Below are positions 1 to 9,200 of a DNA stretch of 20,010 nt, in pieces. The stretch is from assembly GCA_025201705.1 (NCBI GenBank), contig MU617181.1:1-20010 (forward strand), given 5' to 3'. How positions within the stretch are numbered: the stretch's first letter is position 1; every line of letters begins with the position of its first letter. The notes under the pieces were generated by a model. That model saw only the letters and a list, made by a program, of their open reading frames with translations, was not told the DNA's origin and did not search any database. Source of the stretch: Dissophora ornata. Its lineage: Eukaryota > Mortierellomycota > Mortierellomycetes > Mortierellales > Mortierellaceae. The position numbers and the translations under genes are program-made.

Positions 1-414
1 TGTTTGAGTTCGGCAGGTTTGGTCTCTCAACCCATTTTATTGTAATCCTCGATAAATGAAAAATATCATGCAGATTTGCATGAGAGACAAACGAATTTAT
101 GGATAAATGACAACCTGCAATCAGCGACTGGCTGACGAGTTCATTCGCGAACAGTGCATGTCGTTCTCCGTCGGAAGAGCGCTATGATTTCACTTAATGG
201 CATTAATGCAGATCGGCATGAAATGATCGATGAAATTACTCATTGGTTCTACTCCAGGTCAGCAATAGTACTCAAGGTCGAGACGGACGTTCGTCGCGAT
301 TGAATATTGCTGTCTATCTACGCTAGTCAATGCAATGCAAGTGAGTGTCACTTTATCGAACGAGGGGAGGTCATGCAACTTTCATGCGTAGACACGCCTA
401 GTGTTATCTCCAAA

Positions 415-474
415 CATGCACTGACCAGGCATGCACCGACCAGGCAAACACCAACCAGTCATGCATCAACCAGG
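415..474. repeat. 15-bp minisatellite, four units
   Basis: Four head-to-tail 15-bp units can be read directly: CATGCACTGACCAGG, CATGCACCGACCAGG, CAAACACCAACCAGT and CATGCATCAACCAGG. A decayed fifth unit follows to about 495. Because the period is a multiple of three, the + strand frame through it encodes a degenerate pentapeptide repeat of the form His-Ala-x-Thr-Arg inside a 78-codon open frame (307-543). That frame has no other sign of being a gene. Confidence 0.8.
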
Positions 475-1048
475 CAGGTATGCACCAAGCAAGCATATCC
501 GAATCCATGCAGATGGGGCGGGGATGTAGCTTTCTTGGTGTAAAACCCTCGCAACTGTCGTTGCATGCTTTGCTCAGAATTCTGGGTCTAGCCCGCACAT
601 GTGCTTTACAGCACTGCGCTCAAAGGCATAGACGGCGTAGCGGCAGAGCAGCAGTAACCTTCTATGGGTTTGTGAGCGGTCCCAAGGCCACTCAGTCACC
701 TGCATACCCACAACCGCTGTTGAATCTTATTCGACAGCCTACTCATGACACTCAAGGGGGTGACGAGGGTCTACACGTGTGATCTTCAAGAATAAGGAAT
801 GCACACAAATAGCCTTCGGGTATTAAAGCATTCCCCCTTCTCGACTTTCATTTCGAAACATTCCAGTCTAATTAACTGCTGTCTAGAGACATGTTTTTGA
901 GCGTGAGTATGTAGACGGTTAGGCAACGGCGGTAAAATGCGTGCGAAGACAACACATGTGTCGATGGCATGTGCAGATGAAACAGCTGCCTGAGGAAGAA
1001 GCTACCATTTTGATGCGTCGATAAGCACGTCTGCATATATACGTATGC

Positions 1049-1085
1049 AAGAAAGAAAGAAAGAGAAAAAAGGAAAGAAAAAGAG
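1049..1085. repeat. Purine tract (GAAA-rich), 37 nt
   Basis: An uninterrupted A/G run built largely from GAAA units. This is simple sequence in intergenic DNA. Such tracts can exclude nucleosomes, but nothing here ties it to a gene. Confidence 0.7.
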
Positions 1086-1483
1086 CCATGCTTCACCACC
1101 ATCAGGGTCGATCTTCTCAGTCCGCAGTTGCGTGTGTGTGTGGGTGCGAAAGGCGATTTAATACCCGCTCGCCAGTTGCCCTTATCATGGCTCTGCAGTC
1201 ATGCCGAAAAAGGCGCATCCTCGCCCTGAGCGCGCTTAGAGGCGGTGATGCTATATTGTTTGTTGTCATGCACAACGCATTTTAAATTGCTCACAGACGG
1301 GAAACTTTGTGACCAGGTTTGTAGACGAATCCCATTACGAGGTGGCAAGAGGGTTTTCTCCCCCTGTGTGGGTTTACTGTGTAAACAATGGCTCTCAGAG
1401 AGTGAAAAAAAAATATTATACAATACACACAGCATTAAAGTGTATGCGTGGAAAGGGAATAGGCGCATATCAATGAAGGAGTA

Positions 1484-1499
1484 TGTACAGTACTGTACA
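1484..1499. repeat. 16-bp perfect palindrome
   Basis: TGTACAGTACTGTACA is its own reverse complement. Its core TACAGTA/TACTGTA recurs at 1593-1599, 3816-3822, 4086-4092, 5477-5483 and 12154-12160, all in intergenic DNA. A binding site for a dimeric protein or a small repeat remnant are both possible. No function is assigned. Confidence 0.6.
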
Positions 1500-3832
1500 C
1501 AATGATGGGCTGATGTGCTGCCTGTCGACTATTTCTTGTGTTCCATCATCATGTGCAAGAACAGCAGTTACAGCAATCAATGGCATGTAGACTACAGTAC
1601 TCTACAATACTTCTTGATATGCACAGATACACAAGCAGGAAGCACCAACAGTATTTTTTACATCTCCGCGTCAAGTCCGAAGGAGTGCACTGTGGGAGAA
1701 GAAGAAACGGTTGCATGAAAATCCGTTTATCGTTACTTCAACTGTAGTTTGCCTGTGAAAGTTGATCCCACTGTACGCACTGCATTGCATGTTGAATCAC
1801 CATTCGGAGATTCAGAGTGTACCTTTCGTTCGTTAAAACACCTGTTTTACAGAGCAGGAAAAAAGAAAGAGGGCGAGAGCATATGCTCTCATTCCGCCTT
1901 CAAGCGAATACGTATTGGCAAAGTTGGCGCCACGCCTCAAACCATCGCAGAGCCCTACAAGAGACTTCATATCGTAGGTTACATGGCACCACCAAAGTTA
2001 CCAAGTGAGCTTTTGTTGTAGTGGTCGCTGTTGTTGTTGCTTCTTTTTGTTCTTTTCTATATCGACACTGCAATCCCATATGAAGAATCAGTTCAACCTG
2101 CAGGGGTTTGTTATTGTTCTTATCAAGGTGGACACTAAACAGGAAAAAAAATATGCTCTTGTTCCTGAACGAATGTTTACGATTTGCCCGTCGACTGCCG
2201 TCCTGGTTCCATGTGAGAAAGACGTACGAGCACCTGGTAAACTGGGGCATCATTCTCACAGACCAATTAACCACGGGGCATTCTTAAGTACCTGGTTTGT
2301 TTATCCATCTCTCATTGCTGTGCGGATCGAGTTGCTCGATCCATCTCGCAACACCAAGGCAAGTGAGCGCGATCATATGCACAAAGACAAAATAAACCTT
2401 CGCGTTACACCCAAACTTCTGCCAAGTTGCGAAACAGTTGACACGTCCTACCACACGAATACTTACTGCCCCTGAAGAAACAACGAGGGTTATTTTCATA
2501 GGTCTCTGTTGAACAAACCAAAAACGAAAACAAAGCACCCGAGGCAAGTACGCCTAGGTTCTATTAATATAGATACTCGTTGACAATGTATCTTGATCTG
2601 ACCGTCTTGTCTGGCAGCTTGCAGTCGCACTGAACTTTACAAGAAGGAGTATCGATTGTTTTTATGGTGCCTGTGGGAATGCGACATTCATTACAACACA
2701 AACCACTCAAATGAGGTGGAATGTTTTGCTCTTGATGTCCTGTCATCTGCATTTAGATAGGTTCGGCCCTCTACAAGGAGAAGGAAAGACACATCTGGCG
2801 CGTTACGCCTTCCAAAAGATCGACGGCAAAATACAATCAGGGTACGGCACCGTTGCATGAAACACATGTCTCTTGCTCTATTGGCGTGACTGTAGGCGCC
2901 ATTGCCTTCTTGCCGTTTATTCTATGAGACTCTTCTTTAGGCTCGGATCTAGTGTGCGGAGTAGTATACGGTGAAGATTTGGCATTTGTAACAATAACGC
3001 CGACTGCGGAGGATAGACAAGATTTATAAATTATAACCATAAAATTGTTTTGCAGTTTGTGAGTTTCGGGAAACGAGGGCCGGAGATGTTATTGTTATTA
3101 CGCCTGACTCAATTCGCTTTAACATGATGGATGCTAGGTCGAAAAGATGGAGATAGAGAACAGAGAGCCCTCGATTCACTTTAGACCAACAGTGCCGCGG
3201 TCTGGTCCTTCTCCACTCATATCCACTGGCTCTTCCTCCACAAATGTCTCCATTCGCATCCCACATCCCGCATTGATCAGACTATTGAATGTCCGGTTAC
3301 CTTACGCGTTCAAAGCCCCACTTCCGCTCCAATTTTTCCATCTCTTGACGCATAGGTGTAGAGAAAAGAGCTCAGACGCGACTGGTCCAGTCCAGGTCAT
3401 TATGGATCATTTGAAGTAAAACCCGCGTTGCAAGTGGAAGAGTAAGAGAGCAGTCATAGCGACAGACTATATGTAGACTGTGCATTAGGCATATGCTGTC
3501 GAGACTATTTGTGGGGTAGGAGGGTAGGAAAATCAAGGGCACGGGACAATTGTTTATATCGCGAAAGCGAAACAAAGAAGATAACTAAGAACAAACCGAA
3601 CAACCCACTTAGAATGGATGCCGGTTCGGAAATAGATGTGAGGGACGAAGTGACCCTGTGTCTTTGTTGACAGTAGTACCTTGTTTTCACAAGAGAAAAA
3701 AGTTTTCGGAGACCGGTGTTGTTTGTTATTGCGGCCACTGACAACTTTCCGGTTTTTTGATTTGTGATTGTCATTGCTGGAGCCAAAGTAGTCTAAACAT
3801 TGCAAACAGCATACGTACTGTACACGTACACT

Positions 3833-3898
3833 TGCAAAACCACCGGCAAAAACTGCCTGCATAAATGCAAGCCGTTTTTTCCTGTGTTTTTTGTTGCA
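3833..3898. repeat. Long imperfect inverted repeat / hairpin
   Basis: The inner arms 3848-3862 and 3865-3879 pair at 13 of 15 positions around a two-base loop. The core is TGCAT-AA-ATGCA, extended by GC and A5/T5 pairing. Pairing continues outward less perfectly (GG/CC, CAC/GTG, AAAA/TTTT and TGCA/TGCA, with mismatches and a bulge) to roughly 3833 and 3898. It could be a degenerate MITE, a small-RNA precursor or chance. No flanking target-site duplication is obvious. Confidence 0.5.
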
Positions 3899-5909
3899 CA
3901 ACGTCTGCCTGACGCAAACAGGTTGGAGAAGAGGAAGGGCTCTATTTTCACCCGTGATTTTAATAACCGTATTGTAACAGCTTGCATAAACAGATTGCAA
4001 TATAGAGAATATAGGGGTACACCTGGTGAAATAATCAACAACAACAAAAGAGCAGTGTGGTGTGGAGGCACCGTGTTACCTAGTCTACTGTAGTCTAATT
4101 ACGAGCTTATTTTTTGTGAAAACACAAACAATTGTTCACTGACCCCTGTCCCTGAATTGACAAGATACCAAACGTCACCCACCTGCCTGATGAGGTTCTC
4201 CTACCCTACACAACCCTGAGAAATGTTTTTTTTTTCACACCTAACAACACAACAAGCGCCGTATTATCAATCACCATTGCTTTTCGAAAAGGCTGGGGAG
4301 CAATAGGGTAGGCTGTCCCTAGCAGCTATTGGGGATGGTGCCGCCAGATACGAAAGAGTGAAGGATTGCAGCGTGAACACAAGAATGCTGAGAGACAAAA
4401 AGGACAAAAAGACGGATCAAGAGCGGGTCATGGTTTTGATTGGACGAATATTCGATCACCTTCCACCATCTAATCCGGTCCTGCTCCAAAAAAATCCCCT
4501 CTCACTCCCTACGCCTCCTCCACAAAAAAGGCAGTGCATAAACAAAATTTCTTCACTCTCGATCGTCCTAATGAAGTGCCAGAAGTCCATCGAGGTTGTG
4601 AAGAAGCCAGATCTAAATGTGCCAGATCAAAGTTGTCCACGCGCTAATTCTTGTTCTCAAGAAAAACTTGACCCTGAGCGGTATAGTGCCGTAACACAGT
4701 TGAAGGAACAGAGCACAAAGGAAGGCAACACTAATGCCTGAAGTGAATGGTTATCTTTCGCTGAAAGCACACACAGAGTGCGGAGTGCCTTTTTGCAACA
4801 GGTGGCGTACAGACCCAATTTTTTCATATGTCGAGCGATGGGCTAGAGCGAAGGAGGCAGTGGATGTAACAGCTGATCATTCCCGCTAGAGGTTACACAA
4901 AGGCAATCCTTGGGGCTCGATATCGGGTTGATTCTCATGTGGGTTGTCGCAGCACGGACTCACTGGATCTATCTACCTAGATATCGTTCCAAAGCCTGCA
5001 CTATTTTTCTTCGATAACTCAAAGTGCACTAAAGGCTACCGAGAAATCAAAGTGACCTCTCTAGGAACAATCCGTTCCTGAAACGTGCCGTTGAGACAAA
5101 TAAACATACCGACCACTAACATGAAGGCTGGACTTGAAAGATTAGGGCCCACATGGACGCAATGTGTGGTTAGAACACTGATCATACTCACTTTGCGCTA
5201 AGTCCTATATAGGAATGCCAGCGTTGATAATGCAGTGCATACGGAAGTACATGAACATGGGTTGGGGGGCTGGTGAGAGATCGTGATGGTGATTATGGTT
5301 CTGGCTAGTAAGGTTTCTGGGCTGGCGCTTGCCTGTGATTACCGCAGAATGGAGGCTTTCACTTTGTTCTTTTTTTAAACATTTTCCTGTTTGGAGGCCA
5401 ATACACCACAAGGACGAGGAACCCATATTCTACATTCTACAAACAGGTACGCAAAGTTCCACTCGCAAATGCACATTACTGTAGTGTATGTATATAAAAT
5501 ATACGGAAGATGCTCCGTCGGACTGGATTACACATGTCTGCCAGAAACTGAAATGGAGTTAGCGTTTGTGTTTGTTTTCTTTTCCTGTGCTCTCGCGGGT
5601 GCCGTACCAACAAAGAGGCAGAGGAATACAATATCTATAAAGTAAGAATAATTATAATAATTTATTATGTTTACATCGACTCTGTCCTGAACACGCGCCT
5701 GTCCAATCTTAGTAGCGACATATGCTGATTGAAGTAAGCCTGCGCTTATTCAATCAATAGAACTGCAGCAATATAATTATTATGAACCCTATTTCTAGTG
5801 CTCTTTTGTCGCCGTTCATTCATCATGGCATGATTATATTTTGCTTACACTAGACTATTCATTGTATAATATCCTTAGTCTGCCGTTGGCAATAGGCTCA
5901 TCACTCGCG

Positions 5910-6292
5910 CCTACGCTTCTTGCTCCAACCGCTCTCCTCCACTCCAGTCTCCCACTCCCCCCTCCACGGCTCACTGGTCTGTTCTTTCTTTCTCCACCTA
6001 TATAAGTCCCTCCTCCCGCACCCCCTCCAAGTCCTTTCTTTACTTCGTCGCTTGTCCCTTCCTGTTCCTCACGTTGCTGTAGACACTCGCCTGTCCAGGT
6101 CCCCCACAGCCTCCGCATCCCTCACAACCTCCCCTTCTCACCATCACCATACCTCCTCCTTTATACGCCCTCCCCCTCTTCTGTACGAATTCTATCCTCA
6201 CTCCTCGACAACTGAAAACCTGAAGACGACCCCCCTCACATATCCCCTACATCATCACATCCTTCGCGCCCTTAATACATTCCTCTCTCAAA
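5910..6292 (+). promoter_or_regulatory. Pyrimidine-rich promoter and 5' leader
   Basis: Nearly 400 bp are dominated by C and T, with runs such as CTCCC and CCTCC and very few G. This contrasts sharply with the AT-rich DNA just upstream (5640-5870). The tract ends at the start context CAAAATGACT. It is likely core promoter and 5' UTR of the downstream gene. I see no convincing intron within it. Confidence 0.5.
5999..6006 (+). promoter_or_regulatory. TATA box of the DUF3712-like gene
   Basis: TATATAAG lies 287 bp upstream of the ATG at 6293, in front of a long pyrimidine-rich leader. The order TATA, CT-rich tract, ATG is a common layout in strongly expressed fungal genes, which fits the biased C-ending codons of the gene. 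The transcription start itself cannot be read from sequence. Confidence 0.5.
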
Positions 6293-9200
6293 ATGACTAA
6301 CGAAAACAACGCTCCCTCAAAAGAGGTGGAGCACCAGGATCTTCCTTATGACGAGGAGGAGGAAGACTACCACGAGTTTGAGGAGTATGATGAAGTGACA
6401 AAGCCTCAGACCCGTCCCTTCTACAAGAGACGCAAGTACTGGATCTTCTGCGCCATCATGACTGTGATTACGATTGCAATCGCTGTTCCCATCGCCCTGT
6501 TCGTGATTTTGCCCAAGGTTGCACAGGTTATCCTGAACAACAGTGAAATGTCCTTCAAGAGCATCCAGATTACGAACCCAACAAACACCAGCCTGCAAAT
6601 GTCCATGGACGGTTCCCTTTCCAACACTGGTCCCTTCTCCGCTACCATCAAGTTCCCAGAGCCAATTGATGTGTACTACAACGATGTCTTGCTTGGTTCC
6701 ATGAACCTTCCAGATACCAAGGCCAGCGGTGGTAAAGGCAGTCTGGTTGCTGATGCCGCCTTTGGCATCAATGATGCGACCGCCTTTGGCAGCTTCTCTG
6801 CTGATATGGTAAGTCGTTGAGAGCTGCTTTATTTTCTTTCATATGCTTTTAATTTTTGCTCTCCGCGCCATTATTTGGACATCAAAATATCCACTGCGCA
6901 CATTCTACTTCGACACGTAATCTCAGTCCCGTGTTTTGTTACGGTTCCTGAATCCGACAGAGCCTGTGACAACATACTAGCTCTTGACGAGCTCTTGTTG
7001 ATAACTCGCAGGACCCTTCACGATGTATCTGTTGCACACGATGTATCCTGCATATTCAGAGAAACATTTATACACATACACACACACAAACATACACACT
7101 TTTCTATCTCTGGCTCGACAAACATTTATCATACGTAAGCACCGTTCTCACATACAACAACCTCTAACTTGCACATGTAGATGAACAATGCTAAGTTCAC
7201 CTGGGTCTTGAAGTCCAAGGTTACCATCGTTGCTCTTGGTCGCACTGTCAGCAACCTCAACTTGAACAAGAACCTCGATGTTCTCGGTGAGTTACAACAT
7301 CTAATCATCACACACACACACACATTCTTTGTGGCATGGAGAGTTGCGTACTAATCATTTGTTGCGTTCAATCTCTCAGGCATGGGCGGTTTCCCAGATG
7401 TCAAGATTCTCAAGTTCGATTTGCCCTCTGACGCTGCTTCTGGTCAGGGTATTAACCTGGTGATCGACACCGAAATGAATAACCCCTCGCCCATCGGAGT
7501 GACCCTTGGAACCATTGTCCTTGATATTGGTTTCAACGGTACTCAGCTGGGTCAGGTCAGGGCCACTGGCGCGTCTCTCTTCGGTGCCTCGGCTTCGGTC
7601 CTCAACCTGACTGGTACCATGTACCCCCAGAACACTACTGAAGGTCTTACTACTGTCGGGTATGCTACACACATTGTTGATTGAAGTTGCTTTTGGTTTA
7701 CAACTTTTAAATATCGTTGCCAGACGCTAATTCCTCCTTTGCTTTGCAATCATAGTAACCTTTTCTCGGCCTACATTGCTGGTTTGTCCTCGGAGACCAC
7801 TGCTCGCGGTGTCTCGGTTCTTCCCGATGGCGTGAACGAAGTTTCTTGGCTTTCAGCTGGTCTTCAGTCCATGATCCTCAAGGTTCCTCTTCAGGCGCCC
7901 AGTGCCTTGAACATCATTCAGTCCATCAGCCTTGGAGCCATGGGCATGAACTGGACCGGTACTGATTCCTATGCTCCCTTGGCCAACTCTCCCGCAGTCG
8001 TCGCTGGCTTCCAGATGCCCTTCGGCTTCAGCTTGAACGTCACCCAGGTCCAGAATAACATGACGGTTGTGTACAACAACAAGAGCATGGCTGTCATCGA
8101 CGTCGCTGAGTGGGGTTCTGCCTTGACTACCAAGGATACCAACGGTACTTTCATCACCTTCGCCCTGCCCGCATCCCCCTTCGCTGTCAACGCTGACTCG
8201 TACGCCGACTTCGACGACTTTGTTAATAAGCTGACTATTGGCACGAGCGAATCCTTTGGCGTTCAGGGTTACGCTAGTACCGTCGCCCAGACCCCCATCG
8301 GTGAGGTTCGCATCCTCAATATTCCCTTCAAGTCTGATGTTGCCTTGTCTGGCCTCCAGGGTCTCAAGACCGAGCCTACTGTGATCAACAGCTTGACTGT
8401 TATCGGTGGTCTTACCGAAGGTCTCCAGATTGCCCTCAACTTGACCATGGTTAACCCCAGTCTGCTGTCTATCGATACCGGTGTCGGTAACAACAGCGTT
8501 GTTACATTCGCCATGCAGTATGAGGGTGACAATGTCGGAACCGTTATCTTCCCCAGCTTGGACTTGGCTCCTGGCGTGAACTCCATCACTGCCGGCGCTC
8601 TGTTCACTCCCACTGGCACCAAGGGTGGTCAGGATCTCTTGCAAAACTACATGTCCAACATTGCCTCGACCGTTAGCATTTTCGGCTCTGCCTCCTCTTC
8701 TGCCATCGCTCCCTTGGCTGCTGGTTTGAAGGATATTCAGCTGCAGTCCAACATGCCTGGAAACCCTGCCAAGCTTCTCTTGGGTACTGCTTTGACCATC
8801 CTCGACAGCACCGGCAGTACTGGCATCGCCATGGCCAGCGTTACCGTCAACAACCCCTTCGTCCCCGCATTGACCATCAGTTCGATCAAGTCCACTGTCG
8901 ATTACAACGGACGCACCCTCGGCACAATTGATATCCCTTCAGTTACCATTACTGTTCCCGGTAACACTCAGAAGGCGTCCCAGCCCTTGCCCCTGTCCAT
9001 GGATTTGTCGATCGACTCCCTGATCAGCCTCATGGTTGACCAAGCTAAGGCTAACAATCTGAACGCCGAGCCCATCATTGCTCTCGGACAGATGGCCAAG
9101 GATCCCAGCATCAAGATCGCATCCTCTGTCTTTACTGGTTTCAACCTGCCCACTTTCGTCACGGCTGCCATGGTCGGTCTTAAGGTCAATGTCTCCATGA

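Larger units (their letters stand above)
1..5850. other. Gene-poor left flank, no supportable coding gene
   Basis: About 5.8 kb in which I find no reading frame with a recognisable domain or with the C-ending codon preference of the genes further right. The longest open frames are about 150 codons (2005-2475 on +, 3554-4000 on -) and 127 codons (4358-4741 on +). Their translations are Cys/His/Arg-rich or low-complexity, as expected of translated non-coding DNA. I see no transposase, reverse transcriptase or terminal repeat pair. The stretch does hold the small repeats and hairpin listed separately. A short orphan gene or a long non-coding RNA cannot be excluded from sequence alone. Confidence 0.55.

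Noticed and set aside
2005..2475. A 156-codon open frame on the + strand.
   Set aside because: It has no recognisable domain, a Cys/Phe-rich start typical of T-rich non-coding DNA, and codon use unlike the real genes.
3554..4000. A 148-codon open frame on the - strand.
   Set aside because: It has no domain and runs through the hairpin at 3833-3898. Its composition looks like translated intergenic DNA.
4358..4741. A 127-codon Lys/Gln/Ser-rich open frame on the + strand.
   Set aside because: The composition is more protein-like than its neighbours, but there is no homology I recognise, no promoter and no splice partner. It was left out of the features for lack of support.
7853..8644. A 263-codon open frame on the - strand (and a 202-codon one at 9833-10441).
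   Set aside because: Both lie antisense within the exon 4 coding sequence of the DUF3712-like gene. Its biased C-ending codons suppress stop codons on the opposite strand. The translations are low-complexity Gly/Asp/Glu/Gln-rich with no domain.
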